Counted from the first letter of the stretch, positions 44,709-57,374 are shown. The stretch is DNA of 64,000 nt from Odobenus rosmarus divergens (GCF_000321225.1 NW_004450267.1:1981695-2045694), one strand, 5' to 3'. Numbers and translations are program-made. Notes: generated from the letters alone by a model not told the origin.

Positions 44709-45106
44709 TACATTATGGACCCAATGTTTGTGTGTCCCCTCAAAATTCATATGTCTAAACCCTAGCACCCAATGTATTGGTGTTGGAAGAAGGGTCCTTT
44801 GGGAGGTAATTAGGGTTAGAATAGGTCATGAGAGTAAGGCCTTCATGATGATGAGATTAGTGATCTCATAAAAAGAGAGAGAGAAAAATCTTCGTCTCTC
44901 TTCTCATCATGCACAGAGGGAAGACCATGCAAAGACGCAGCAGGAAGGCAGGTGTCTGTAAGCCAAGAAGAAAGCCCTCACCTCAATCCAGCCTGCTGGC
45001 ATCCTAATCTCAGACTTTCAGCCTTCGGAACAATAAGAAAATAAATTCCTGTTGTTTAAGCCACCCAGTCCATGGTATTTTATTATGGCAGCCTGAGCTA
45101 AGACAG
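44709..45106 (+). mobile_element. ERVL-MaLR (MLT1/MST-type) solo LTR, plus strand
   Basis: In order: 'cattatggacccaatgtttg', 'caaaattcatatgtctaaac', 'gtcctttgggaggtaattag', 'ggccttcatgatgatgagat', 'ggaagaccatgcaaagacgc', 'ctgtaagccaagaagaaagc', 'aataaattcctgttgtttaa', 'gccacccagtccatggtatt', 'gcctgagctaagacag'. The poly(A) signal is inside 'aaaataaattcc'. No internal retroviral sequence follows. Confidence 0.88.
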
Positions 45107-45855
45107 AAAGAAAAAAAAGTTGGGAGTTTAGGGTCTGTCACGGAGAAGGAGACCTGGAATATATCCAAGGCTTTTGGCTGGGATAACTGAAGAGTAATAA
45201 CGTCCTAGATATAAAGACTAAGTATAGACAAGCTATCAAAGAGCTTGAAACACAACCTCAAAATATCGCAAACCCCAGTTGGACTACAATGATCTATTTG
45301 TTTATATTATATATCTGCCAGCCAGAAGAAAAAGAAACTTTCCCTGGAGAAAGATAACTTCAGGCAGGGATGCAGAGATTTTGTATTTTTCTTATATATA
45401 ATATTCAGCATTCACTTAAAATAGCTGGTATAAAGCAGACAAACCAAGACATAAAGCCATCAAACTAAAAACTCAAAGTCAAAGGTGTGGTCAGGGATGG
45501 GGAAAGATCAACAGACCCTTAGGTTGTTGAAGTTAAGAAAAAAGACCTCATTATTTATTGTTATAAAATAGAGGGGAAAATGGATAAATTAAATGAAAAG
45601 ATGAATAATTTCTTTGAAACACAGAGAAAAAAGGAGAATGGAAGATAAAGAAAAGACTGTAAGAGAAACGTGACACAGTCACAAAGTATGTCCTATATGT
45701 AGTTCTTGTCCCAGGAAAAAAGGAGAGAATGGGGCAAATAATATTTGAAGAGATAAATAGTGTCAAACAGTTTTTCTCCAAATTGATGAAAGATATTGAT
45801 CAACAGATTGAAGATAGTCTACAGATTCCAAACAGGATTAAAAAAAAAAACTACA

Positions 45856-46068
45856 GGGCGCCTGGGTGGCTCAGATGGTTAAGCGTCTGCCTTCGGCTCA
45901 GGTCATGATCCCGGGGTCCTGGGATCGAGTCCCACATCGGGCTCCCTGCTCCTTGGGAGCCTGCTTCTCCCTCTGCTTCTCTCTCTCTCTCCCTCTCTCT
46001 CTCTCCTCCTCTGTCTCTCATGAATAAATAAATAAAATCTTAAAAAAAAAGATTCTCTCTCTTTAAAA
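45856..46068 (+). mobile_element. Carnivore SINE, plus strand, inside L1 remnant 1
   Basis: Head 'gggcgcctgggtggctcaga', 'catgatcccggggtcctggg', a long CT tract, 'gaataaataaataaaatctt' tail followed by a second A-rich piece. The A-rich 'aaaaaaaaaactaca' on both sides (45841-45855 and near 46073-46087) is the target-site duplication. Confidence 0.93.
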
Positions 46069-46470
46069 AAAAAAAAAAAAAACTACAAACCCCCCACCCT
46101 CCATCTGCACACATCATAGTAAAACTGTGGAAAATAATAATAATAAACAAAAAGATTTTAAAGAGAGGCATAGAAAAGAGAAATATCACTTAAAAGAGCA
46201 ACAAAAAGATTAGCAATTGACCTCTCAACAGAAATCTAGAAAAGAACAGTATAACAACTTTAATATACCTAAAGAAAATACTTAGTAATCTATAATTCTG
46301 TGCTTGCAAAATTTTTCTTCAAAAGTTAAAAATAAATATATTTTAAGAGAAAAAGAGAGACAAATTTATCACCAGCGGTCTCCACTAACAGAAATAATGT
46401 GGAAATACAGAAATACAGAAGGAAACAAGAATAATGGAAAGAGAAAATGTGTGGGTAGATCCAAATGAAT

Positions 46471-46702
46471 ATATTTTTTTAAAGATTTTATTTCTTTGTT
46501 TATTTGAGAGAAAAAGAGCGTGCTTGCCTGAGCGGGGACAAGGGCAGAAGGGGAGGCAGAGGGAAAGGAGAGGGAAAGAATCTCAAGGAGACTCCCTGCT
46601 GAGTGTGAAGCCTGACTCAGGGCTCCATCTCATGACCCTGAGATCATGACCTGAGCCAAAATCAAGAGTTTGACGCTTAACTACTGAGCTACCAGGAGCC
46701 CC
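46471..46702 (-). mobile_element. Older carnivore SINE, minus strand, inside L1 remnant 1
   Basis: 'aaagattttatttctttgtt', 'ttgagagaaaaagagcgtgc', 'ctccctgctgagtgtgaagc', 'tcatgaccctgagatcatga' and a longer head 'caaaatcaagagtttgacgc'. The 'tcaagag.ttgacgc' extra piece marks an older SINEC subfamily than the common type here. Duplication 'agatccaaatgaat' (46457-46470) against 'agattcaaatgaat' (46703-46716). Confidence 0.92.
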
Positions 46703-49229
46703 AGATTCAAATGAATCTCAACTTCACAAAAATAGTTATGTTTTGTGGTGGTTAAAAATATGTATGTAGGATTAAAATTCATGAAAAAAGTATTGTAAAA
46801 GGCAAGAAAAGGAGAAACGAGACTGTGATTCTAAGGTTCTAGCTATATGCAGTAGTAAAAACTAGTAAATTGTATTAGATTATCATAAGGAAGTATGTTG
46901 TGATCTTTAAAAGAATAAGAAAGACATATACAACTAACCACTTATTGGGGGAAACTAATGTTATAATAAAAATTTTTGATTAATTAAAAAATGGCAAGAA
47001 AATGAAAAAGGAAATGAAATGAGTCAAATAGAAAACAGAATAATTGTGGAATAAACCTAAATACATTAATATATTTAATTTTATTAAATACATTAATTAC
47101 ATTAAATATAAATAGACTAAATGCTTCAATTAAAAGACAGTGTTCTTAGAGTCAATTTAAAAAACCATGACAGTATTCTACTGACAAGATGAATACCTTA
47201 AAGACAAATACACAGATAGGTTCAAAGCGAAAGAATGGGAAAAGATATACCATGTAAACACCAACCAAAAAAGCTGGTGTGAAAATACTAATGTTAGATA
47301 AACGAGATTTTTATGGACAAAAGCATTACGAGAGACAATGACAAAACATGTCATAATAAGGAAAAGGTCAATTCACCAATAAGTTAATAGCAATTCAAAA
47401 TTTTCATATATCTGATATTATGGCATAAACATAGAGAGCAAAAGTGGACAGACTTAAAATAAGAACTAGACAAATTTATAATCATAAAAGGAAACTTTAA
47501 CACATTTCACTCATCTAATAGAACAAGCAAGCAAAGATAAACTCAGTAAGGGTATCGGAATTTAAAAATAATTAGAAACTTGACATAATAAACACATAGA
47601 GAACACTGTACACCAGAATGATAGGATACATATTCCAGCATACTTTGGCATATTTGCCAAAAATGATCATATTCTAGGTCATAAGGTAAACTTTGAGAAA
47701 TTTCAAAGGTTTGAAATTATCCAAAATATTTTCTCTGACCACAGTTGCACTAAGCTGTAATTCAATCCCAGAAAGAGAGCTAGAAACCATCAGCTGCTTG
47801 GAAATTACATAGCACACTTTAAAATAATGTGTGGGATAAAGAGGAAATAAAAATAAAATAAGGACATATTTCTAACTGAAAGATAATGAAGGTATGCCCT
47901 ATAAAAAGTTAAGGGACACATCTAAAGCAGTGCTCATAATGGGGATGCTTATAAGAGTAAATATATATGTTAAAGAAAAGCTAAAAATCAGTGTTCCAGG
48001 CTTCTATCTTAAGAAGCTTGAAAATAAAACAGCAAATTTAACCCAAAGGAAATAGAAGGAAAAAAAGTAATAAAGTAAGACCAGAAATCAATAAAGTACA
48101 AAACATATATATAACAGAGAAAGTCATTATATAGATAATTTGATTATTTGCAAAGATTAATACTATTAATAGTTCACTAATGAAACTGATCAAGAAAAAA
48201 TGAGAGAACACACAAGGACATCACTTTAGATGCTACAGGTATTTAAAATGATGCTAAAAGGATATTATAAACATTATGTCAATATTTGAAAATTTAGATG
48301 AAATAGACAAATTTCTTGATAAATACAACTTGTCAAATCTGATCAAGAAAAAATAATATACCTAAATACTCTTGTATCTAATAAAGAAATTGAATCTATT
48401 TTTAAAACCCTCCCCAAAGAAAACTTCCAGGTCTAGATGGCTTCATTGGTGAATTCTTCCAAGTATTTAGAGAAGAAAATGCAATCTTAACAAAACTCTT
48501 CCAGGGGTTTAAAAATTGGTGCATTCTTTTCTATTTTTTATGGGCCAGCATAATGTTGATTCAAGAACCCAACAAGCATATTACCAGATTGGAAAAATAC
48601 AGACCATAGACAAAAATCTTGAAAACAAAAATACAGAATATAGACAAATCCTAAAGAAAATATAAGCAAGTGAAGCTAAGCACTATATAAAATGGTACAC
48701 ATCATATCAAGTAGAGTTCATTTTAGATATTAAGGGTAATGTGACATTAAAAGTCAATGAATATAATTTTACACATTAATAAAAAAACAAAAATTATATG
48801 ATCTTATAAGGTACAGAAAATTATTTGATAAAACTTATCTTCCACTCATGGTTAAAAAAAAGAACAACTATTAGCAAACTAGAAAAAGAAGGGAACTTCC
48901 TTAACTGACAAAGAATATTTTATAAAATGCCTATAGCAAATATCAAATTTAATGGTGAAATATTAAAAACTTTCCCCTTGAGATATAAAGCAAGACAAGG
49001 ATGTTTCTATCACTTCCACTTAACATGGTACCAAAAGTTTTATCCAGGGAAAGACAGGAAAAAGTAAAAATTTTTGTATATCTAATAACATAACTTTAAA
49101 ATATAAAAACGAAATTTGATACTACTAGAGGGAAAAGAGGAAAATAGTTGATGCTTTTAACATATTTTAATTAGCAATAATAGAAAAAGCAGATAAAAAA
49201 ATAATAGTAAGAATAGAAAAGATTTGAAC

Positions 49230-50760
49230 AACATGGTTATTTAATTTGACAAAATTGACATTTGTAGAAATTGCACCCATCAACTGAAAAATACATATTA
49301 TTTTTCCAGGTGCATGTGACACTCTTACCAAAAAAGGGACTATACATTATGCCATAAAGCAGTCTCAATAAAATACAAATGTTTAAAATTAAGTAGAGTA
49401 TATTTTTAGGCAACAGTAGAATTAAGTTATATATAAGTAACAGAAAATATTTCCCAATTACTTAGAAATTAGGTCATATACATTAAGTAATTCATATGTT
49501 AAAGATAACATCTCAACGGAAATTAGAAAATATTTTTAAATGAGTTATAATGATAATATGATATATCAAAACTTGTGTGACAAAGTTAAAACAATGTTTA
49601 AAGAGAAATTTATGGTTCTTGATGCATATATTAGAAAAAGATTAAAAAGTTTTTTAACTTGATAAGCTAGAAAAAGAATAGCAAATCATACCCAAACAAA
49701 ATAGAAGGAAGGATATAATAAAGATAACAGTGGTAATTAATGAAATAGAAAGCAGATACACAATAGGAAAAACAAAAGCCGAAAGTTATTTGAAACATCA
49801 ATGCAATTGATAAACTTCTAGTAAGACTGATCAAGAGAAAGACAAAAAATTCAGGTTACTGATAATTAAGAATAAAAAAATGAGGACATGGCTATAAATC
49901 CTACAGATATCAAAAAATACTAAAAATATTATGAACAACTTTATGCTAGTTTGACTATTTCATTGAAATAGACAAATTCCTTGAAAAATAGAACTTATCA
50001 AAACTGACCCAAGGGGAAAAAGAAAAAAAAAAAAACTGACCCAAGAAAAAGGAGAACATGTGAATTCTCATATCTATCAAGAAAACTAAATCCATTTTCA
50101 AAAGGCTTCCCACAAAGAAAACTACTAACCCTGATGGTTTCTCTGATAAATCTTCCAAACATTAATGACAAAAATAACAACAATCCACCTCAATATCTTC
50201 CAGAGAACTGAAAAAGAAGGAACATTTCCTAATTCCTTTTATGGCAAGGATATTACAATGAAGGAAATGTGCAGGCTAATCTCTCTTATAAATATAGAAA
50301 CAAAAATCTTAAGTAAATCCTTAGCAAATTGAATAAAAAAGATAATTATAACCTAATAGGATTTATTTCAAGAATGCAAGGGTAGTTTAACAATAGAAAA
50401 TCAATCAGTGCAATTTACTACATTAATACAATCACAGAAGGAGACTTTAACATTTTCAGAAATTGATAGCTCACGAAGAAAAAAAAAGTAGCCTTGTAGT
50501 AATATGAATAATGCATTTAATTAGCTTGATCCAGTACCTATATGGAACTTAGCATCAAATAGAGGACCCAAATTATTTTCAAGCATACACAAAAAACATT
50601 TACCCAAATGAACCTTCAATAATGGCACAATGGGACTCCCAACAGACTCCAAAGTACTGATATCATACAGAGTGCATTCAGTTACTCAAAACAATTAAAT
50701 AAGAAAGAATTAATTGGAAAGGTTTCAAAAATAAATTTATTTGAAAGCAAGGGAACACTT
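49230..50760 (+). mobile_element. Decayed L1 ORF2 remnant 2, plus strand
   Basis: The ORF2 order restarts: 'ttgacatttgtagaaattgc', 'acccatcaactgaaaaatac', 'ccataaagcagtctcaataa', 'aaactgacccaagaaaaagg', 'ccctgatggtttctctgata', 'cagagaactgaaaaagaagg', 'ggcaaggatattacaatgaa', 'aatagaaaatcaatcagtgc'. These phrases are homologous to stretches already passed in remnant 1, so this is a separate L1 copy. It has no intact frame. Confidence 0.75.
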
Positions 50761-50859
50761 AACAGCTCATAAGTTAAAGAGGTAATCATAGTTGAAAATT
50801 CAAAACATTTTGTTTTGAAGAAAACAAAGGAATTGCATATAAAATTGTGTGATGTTGCA

Positions 50860-51560
50860 TTTATTTAAACAGAATAATGAAAATAAATGGGATTAGTTTT
50901 CAAGAGTTGGAATAGAAAAAAATCAGAGCAAACAGAACAATAGAGGAAAAGGATGCATCAGAAATTAGTGAAACAAAGAATAAAAGCGAAATTATCAAAA
51001 GTAAAAAAAATCTCATTATTTGAATAATAAAACAACTATGATGAGATTGAGAAAAGGAAGAAAATCACAAATAAATAAATAGTGAAAGGAACAGGAAAGG
51101 GAAAATATTACAAATCGTGTTGAATTTTTAAGATACACCAAAAGAATACCATGAGCAATTTTTGCCAATAAACCAAAAAATCTGAATGAGATGGAAACTA
51201 TAAGTAAACCCCCCAAGTCCCCTAAAACCAAAGAAGATGTTTAAAAACTAACAGAATGAAAATTTTAAAAAATGGATTAATAGTAAAAAATTATGACAAC
51301 AGAAGACAGTCTTATAGGTGAATTTCTTCAAAACTAAATAGAAATAAATCATCTCTTTAATATGCAAGCTGTTTCAGAGACTAGAAAAGAGGTAAGTTAC
51401 CTAACTCATTTTTAAGACTATAATTATAGTCTAATATTAGTAATGAACATAAATGCACAAGTTATAGATGATATCATCCAAATAATTTTGTCCAGTACCA
51501 CACACACACATATATATATATGAACAAATAAGATTTATTCTAAGGAACAATAATTCAGCA
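50860..51560 (+). mobile_element. Decayed L1 ORF2 remnant 3, plus strand
   Basis: A third passage through the same ORF2 region: 'gtgaatttcttcaaaactaa', 'atgcaagctgtttcagagac', 'tagaaaagaggtaagttacc', 'gtaatgaacataaatgcaca'. A CA/TA microsatellite (51493-51521) follows near the end. It is strongly decayed and the assignment is weaker than for remnants 1 and 2. Confidence 0.6.
51493..51521 (+). repeat. (CA)n(TA)n microsatellite
   Basis: 'cacacacacacatatatata' with an adjoining 'tatg'. Confidence 0.93.
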
Positions 51561-51599
51561 TTAAGATTTTATTACTGTAATTTATAAGGTAACAGCCCC

Positions 51600-52910
51600 C
51601 ACAGTGGGGTTGTAGGGAGATGTGGGTAAAAAGGGAAATTCAGCTTTAGAAATAATATTTAATTTATTATTTTTTTAAAAGGTCTGAAGCAACTATGACA
51701 AAATGTTACTCCATCGAGGTGATGAGCGTTATGTGCCTTCTTTTATGTTTTCCTCCTCACTTTTCTGATTTTGGAATTTTTCACTTAATTCTCTACCAGA
51801 TTCCAGCCAAGTTTTTCTATATTAGTGATAGATAAAACTATTTCTTACTGAAAAAAAGCCCCTAAAAACCAACCTCCTACTCCTTTGATTTATTCAATTA
51901 CAGTAGTGCTTTTGCCTTCGCTTAGAAAAAAATAAAAGCCATCTGTGCCGCTGTAAGAAAATCAGATAAACCTCAAAGGTCTTGATCGAAGTTCTCTAAG
52001 GCTTCTTTGTTCTCATCTCCGTTCAGGAATCTGAACTGATGCCTTTCTGACGGAAGAGCCTATTTTCCTCTGGGAAAGTGCTGCTTTCTGTGGTGTGAGG
52101 CAATAGAGCAGAGTCCCTCCGGCTATTGGGAGATGAGGTGCCCCAGCCTCATGGCGTGCCAACTCCCTGATGCAGTCTCTTTTAACGTAAGTATTTGATT
52201 CCATTCAAGGCCACTGGCCTCATAGAAAGCTGCCTGTGAGCCAGTGTCAGAGAGATTCATCTCCCCGTGATCTTCTTTCCTCTGACACACCATTTGTCTC
52301 TCTCGTTATAGAGACAAAGAGGAGAAACAGAGGTGGAATTTAATCATGGAGGTCTCTAGGCTCCTGAACTCCCAACTTGTGAGCTTCAGCTAAGCTCCCG
52401 AATCCCTTTGCTGTGGGGAGGAAGAAAAGAGTCGTTTTTGCACTTAACTGAAACTACTTTGTAAAAACGATCGATTCTCCTTTCCATCATTGTCATCGTT
52501 GTCATCATCCACTTAAACTAAAATGACGCTGTGGATGATACTGCTGATGTCAGCAAACACGAGAGTGCCAGACTCCTTCACATGTCCGGACTCCCCAGGT
52601 TTGTCCCCCGGTTTCTACCCTTGACAGGAGGCGGTCTGAGAGGCTAGAATCAGGCAACCTGTGTGGACGCCTTAGCACGTGCCTGACTCAGAGTAGGTGT
52701 TCAGTATATGGCCTCTACCCTGGCCCCATTCAGATCCTCATCAGGAGGAAACCACAAAAGGTAGGAGAGAGGGTTTCCTCCAGGGTCACGAAGGGATTTT
52801 GGAGGAGGCAAATAGACTTCGAATTGTCTCCATGGTAGTTTTAGAAGGATCTGCGTGATACCCCCCTTCCATCCAAGTGGGAAGAAACCCTGCCTTGGGG
52901 CCTTAGAGTA
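51600..52910. other. Unassigned non-coding DNA
   Basis: About 1.3 kb without a recognised repeat. Sequence is GC-richer from 52000 to 52700. Minus-strand frames here are short and featureless. Confidence 0.35.
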
Positions 52911-52912
52911 GA

Positions 52913-53105
52913 GGTAGGCAAAGCTTTTATGTAAAGGGCAAGATAGTGAATATTTTGGGCTTTGTGGGTCACTTAGAGTCTCTGTTACATACTCTTTGTA
53001 TTTTTTTTTTTTTTTGCAACCCTTTAAAAATATGAAAACCGTCCTTAGCTCAAAACCCATACAAACACAGGTAGTGGGCTGTATTTGACCACAGAACTCA
53101 CTCAT
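52913..53105 (+). mobile_element. MER-type non-autonomous hAT DNA transposon
   Basis: 'agaggtaggcaaagctttta', 'tgtaaagggcaagatagtga', 'atattttgggctttgtgggt', then 'acaaacacaggtagtgggct', 'gtatttgaccacagaactc'. This follows a common hAT-derived MER consensus ('ggcaaactttttctgtaaagggccagatagtaaatattttaggc ... acaggcggcgggc'). The internal T-run at 52997-53013 creates the poly-Lys part of a spurious minus-strand frame (52701-53117). Confidence 0.7.
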
Positions 53106-53935
53106 CCTTGCCACCAACCTGTGTGAGATTCTCTAGGGCCGAGGAGTGGCCAGAGGATGTTGTGTGAGGGGAGGGGTGAGGGCAGAGCTGGGTATGATGG
53201 CTGATGTCCACATAAGTGTTCCTGAAGCCACTGTGGTAGAGGGTGGGCATAGGATGGGAAGAGGTGGGGTGGGCTGTGGGATGGGGCCAAGTAGCCAGGT
53301 CTCCACGTGCTAGCTTGTTCAGGTCCAGAACTCGAAATTATCTGAGAACTTTACATTGAAAACTAGACTTCATGTAATGTGTGTACATGTGTCAGTGGAG
53401 TATAGATTCTTACCTTGTTGAAAGGTCTGTTAGCTTAAGTTTAGAACTTCTAAAAATTTAGGAAGACAATACATGGGCCTTTATTTGCATTCTTACTCAA
53501 GGCCCCACAAATGTGGAGAACAAACCTGTCCTAGAATATCCAGTGCTCTCTCTTTGGAAAAAAGAAAAACAAAACTAAAATAGCAAAACAGAAAAACACC
53601 GATTACTAGGTATGTCCTTAATAAACCTGTTGCTGATATGTAGTCCCAAGAGTTTTCTTTGCATAAATCACAGCCAACCAGAAAGGCTAAGACCTGAGCC
53701 AACCTCCAGGCTGTCTCACAAGTTCCACCTTGATACAGACAGCTTATGGAGTCAGTATTCCCTGATCCCCTAGCTCAGTGCACAAACTCAAATGCCTACT
53801 AGGGTCTGGGTAGTGGAAATTAAAGAGGTAGATCAGGTGCCAGAACAAAAACCACACACTAAATAAAGGAAGGAAAGGCCCTTCTAAACAGGACAGCCAC
53901 CACTCAACGTCCAGTGACAGCTGTCAGAGAAGACA
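53106..53935. other. Unassigned non-coding DNA
   Basis: G-rich patches around 53150-53290, otherwise nothing recognised. Confidence 0.35.
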
Positions 53936-54120
53936 GCCGGCCCAGTGTGGCCAAAGTTCCAATTCTCAAAAAAAGGTGGGAAATATGAATTTATAGATAA
54001 AATCTCCAAATTCTAAAAATTAATTTAAAATCTTATTAAAAATCTGTGTTGGTTAAGAAGACTGGTCTGTGGGACTGCATTTAGTCCATGGAAGGGCAGT
54101 TTGCCACGTCTGCCCTAGTT
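53936..54120. mobile_element. Possible second MER-type DNA transposon fragment
   Basis: The end 'cagtttgccacgtctgccct' resembles the terminal part of the hAT element above ('cgtagtttgccgacccctg'), and the middle is AT-rich. The assignment is tentative. Confidence 0.35.
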
Positions 54121-54224
54121 CTTTCTAAATGAATCTGAGGGGTCCTCAGAGTGGAAACCCCTCTCTTATCCATATTTCTCCAAAGTGTCACCTCCACGTG
54201 CATGCTCTGGGCACTATAGAAATA

Positions 54225-54395
54225 ACGAAAAGAGCACATGACCATGAGTCAGGAGACCTGGCCTCAGCGTCCTGAATTGCCTTCCCTACTCTGTGAGATT
54301 TGGAGCAAGCTGATTATCATAGTCCTTTGTTCCCTCAGCTGGGAGAATTAGCTAGATGATATTTTAGTTCCCTTCCAACTTGCATATTTTAGTTT
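54225..54395 (+). repeat. MIR SINE (MIR3/MIRc-like), plus strand
   Basis: 'aaaagagcacatgaccatga', 'gtcaggagacctggcctcag', 'gatttggagcaagctgatta', 'ttccctcagctgggagaatt', 'agctagatgatattttagtt', 'cccttccaacttgcatattt' follow the MIR3-type order. Confidence 0.7.
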
Positions 54396-55095
54396 TCTTT
54401 TCATTGTAATCAGAGATGTGACCTAAGTAAGATTTAAACATGCTAAGCTTGGCTTAACATTGTACCACTACAAAAGTTATTGTAACTTGTAATCTGTTTA
54501 TCATATTTTCTCAGATCTATATATGGCAATAGAAATTTATTAAAACTGTGAGTTTTCAAGTCATTTGCAACACAGGATTATTTAAACCGAGTGTCAATAG
54601 GAAATATCACCTTTATGTTCTCATTTCACACATAAGAAATATTCTTTAATATAAACAGTCTCTAATGCCCAGAAAACATTATTATTATCCTTTTTTTTTT
54701 CTGGTGGGGAAAATGCCCCAAGGAAACACAATGGGTAAATTATGACAGCACAGTTTACATTTTATTTCCTGTATTTTGTCCTTGAAAGTAACCCATGTAC
54801 AACACCTTCTGGTTTCTCTGCTTCTAGAATAGATTGTTTAGTTTCAAGCAATCCTGCAAGTGTAATGGGGTTGATTATATTTACAAAAATGTGGTAATGT
54901 GTCACAGGGGATGGTGCCACACTTCTGTCAACAAAGGAGGAGACAAAAAGTACATTTTTAAAATTCTGAGCTAAGGGCCAGGAGATGCCAGAGAACAGCT
55001 TTGGCGGTAAGAGATTTTGGCAGACCTATGCAAGGCCAGTCTGTATCAGTTATGAGTAATGTTATGAGCCAGTTTTTCTTTCCCAAGTAATCTTT
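54396..55095. other. Unassigned AT-rich non-coding DNA
   Basis: Nothing recognised. Confidence 0.35.
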
Positions 55096-55099
55096 TCTT

Positions 55100-55590
55100 T
55101 AAAAGCAAGTTATTAGGATATAATTTATATGACATAAAATTATCCCATTTTTAAATGTACACTTTAATAAATTTTAGTATATTTACAGAGTTGTCTAACC
55201 ATCACCAAGATCTAATTTTAAAACACTTCCAGCAGCCTAAAGAAAACTCCATGCCCATTTACAGTTATTCCCATTCCCACCCTCAGTCCCAGGGCACCCA
55301 CTAATCTACTTTCTGTCATTATGTATTTGCTTTTCCTTGACATGCTATATAAATGAAATCATATAACATATGTTCTTTTGTGTCTGGGTTCTTTCACTTA
55401 GCATAATGTTTTTGAGGTTCAGCCATTTGTACTACTTAGTTTCCTTTTCTTGCTGAATAGTATTCATGGATATATTACCACATGTTGTTTATCCATTCCT
55501 CAGTCAGTGGACATTTGGGTGCTTTCCACTTGTTGGCTCTTGAGAATAACGATGCTATGAACAAATGTGTCCAAATCTTTGTGTGAGAGA
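55100..55590 (-). mobile_element. L1M (MB/MC-like) 3' end, minus strand
   Basis: 'gagttgtctaaccatcacca', 'cccattcccaccctcagtcc', 'ctaatctactttctgtcatt', 'aatgaaatcatataacatat', 'ttctttcacttagcataatg', 'tgctgaatagtattcatgga', 'cgatgctatgaacaaatgtg' is a reversed old L1 3' end. Confidence 0.88.
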
Positions 55591-56729
55591 AGTCGTTCTT
55601 GACTTGATAAAGAATTAAGTTTGGCAGCCAAGTCGCCTTTTTTTGGTCATCATAGAATACATTTGAGGGAAATCGGCATACATCCATGTAACATCCCTCT
55701 CACTCACTGGCATCCTGTTTTGCAAAACTGAATTTGCAGAAATCACACAGGCAATTTAGAGTAGCCCTGCAGGCTGTCATGGGAGTTTTCACTCATTCAC
55801 AATGAGTGGGCAGTGTGAACATCATTTGTCAAGTGTGCTGTAGAAGGAAAAGGCTGAGTGAAGCTCTAGTGTATCACTAACTCGACAGCACCCATTTCTG
55901 CTCGGTTTGTTTCTGAATGGATGAGAGAATTTTTCAGTGGACCTACAAGGGAAAGTGAGTTTCCTGGGCCACTTCTTTGTTTCATTCAAGGCCAGCTCTT
56001 TCTAAGAGCTACATTTTCTCTTTTTACAAGCTCAAGGGAGCTAGCATTCTGTTCTCTTTCCACGGATAATACCTGGAGAGTTCTCTCGCAAACCTCCGCC
56101 CCCCTTCCCCCCCACACGGTGGTGGAGCAGTATGTGGAGCTGTCCTCCCTCTACCCATGACTTCAGGGCTTTGTTACTAACTCAGAATGTCACTCATTCT
56201 GAGTGAACAGAATGAAAAACAAAGCAACATCAGACAGTTGTGAAGTTTCCTCAGACCTCACAGCATCGTATTCCTCGATCTATAGTGAGGTATAGGGAAT
56301 CCGCTTTCTGTGTTACTCGGAAGTATCCTGGGGGCGCAGGCAGTCTCACTTCCTTAGGTAATGGACGGCCAGTGCTCATTCTTAATCTCTTTTCCTTAAA
56401 GTGGAACATTCCCCTTTCCTCCTGCTGTTCTTACCGCCTTTCACTTCTTAATAATTCCTCCCTTTTAGCACCCGAGACCGAAGAAGATAGAGACAGGGCA
56501 GATGCGTGAATGAGTCTGAGATTTCTCAGCTCAAATGGATTATTAGGATCTCAGGTGAACTCCACTCCTCTGGCTTTATTGTTCCCTCTGCCCATCTCGG
56601 CTACCTGTCTGGTGAAATGCAGGAAAATTCAAATAGGGTCATTCTGTCACTGTAGCACAAACATCTTTGCCCATCCAGTTGGCAGCCTGCATTTTGAATG
56701 TTGCTCGAGGTTACCAGTGATTTTTTTTT
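55591..56729. other. Unassigned non-coding DNA
   Basis: About 1.1 kb with no repeat named. Three short plus-strand frames in a row (55921-56734) are not linked by splice-like signals and show no family likeness. Confidence 0.35.
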
Positions 56730-56742
56730 TATAGTGATTTTA

Positions 56743-56950
56743 TTTTATTTTATTTTTTTAAAGATTTTATTTATTTATTTGACAGAGAAAGACACAGCGA
56801 GAGAGGGAACACAAGCAGGGGGAGTGGGAGAGGGAGAAACATGGCTCCCCGCCGAGCAGGGAGCCCGATACGGGGGCTCGATCCCAGGACCCTGGGATCA
56901 TGACCTGAGCCAAAGGCAGACGCTTAATGACTGAGCCACCCAGGCGCCCC
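56743..56950 (-). mobile_element. Carnivore SINE, minus strand
   Basis: 'ttttattttattttattttt' tail, 'gacagagaaagacacagcga', 'ctccccgccgagcagggagc', head 'gccacccaggcgcccc'. Duplication 'tatagtgatttta' (56730-56742) against 'tacagtgatttta' (56951-56963), 12 of 13. Confidence 0.95.
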
Positions 56951-56963
56951 TACAGTGATTTTA

Positions 56964-57370
56964 AAAGCTCAGACTCTCCCATCCAAAGTCCTTCATTGAG
57001 AAAGTTTTAGGCAAATACCGATTACAGCCCTGATGGTACTCCATGGGGTCATTGCCTGTTGTTTCTACCCTGTGCTCCAAGTTATTGTAACCACGACACA
57101 CAGATCAGAGATTTGTCTTTGCCTTGAAGAGCAGCTGTTTGCAAACCATATTAATGGTGGTAATGACATATATTTAATAGGGACAGAGAAGCCAGTTAAC
57201 TAAAAATATTTGACATGGCACATTAAACTTCTTTTAAATCTAAACCCAGACTTGTAGGAAGAGATTTTATGGTACAATTATCTTATTATGACAATGACAT
57301 CAGCAGAGAGGTTTTATGGGCACTCCTCTCTTTTTCTTATTCATTTAATTATAGTTCTTTGGTTCTTTTT
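56964..57370. other. Unassigned non-coding DNA
   Basis: Nothing recognised. Confidence 0.35.
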
Positions 57371-57374
57371 TCAA

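Larger units (their letters stand above)
45360..49110 (+). mobile_element. Decayed L1 (L1M/HAL1-like), plus strand, remnant 1
   Basis: The early part ('tctccaaattgatgaaagat', 'acatcatagtaaaactgtgg', 'agcaattgacctctcaacag', 'atcaccagcggtctccacta') resembles the first frame region of old L1/HAL1. From 47100 the L1 ORF2 pattern appears: 'aatgcttcaattaaaagaca', 'aaaagctggtgtgaaaatac', 'aaatgatcatattctaggtc', 'gtctagatggcttcattggt', 'gagatataaagcaagacaag'. Many stops and indels make it non-coding. Two SINEs (45856-46068 and 46471-46702) inserted later. Confidence 0.75.

Noticed and set aside
44709..45106. LTR as evidence of an intact provirus
   Set aside because: No gag, pol or env-like sequence or second LTR lies nearby. 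The following sequence is old L1. It is a solo LTR.
52701..53117. 138-codon minus-strand frame with a poly-Lys stretch
   Set aside because: The Lys run is the T-run inside a MER-type DNA transposon. The rest covers the transposon and its flank.
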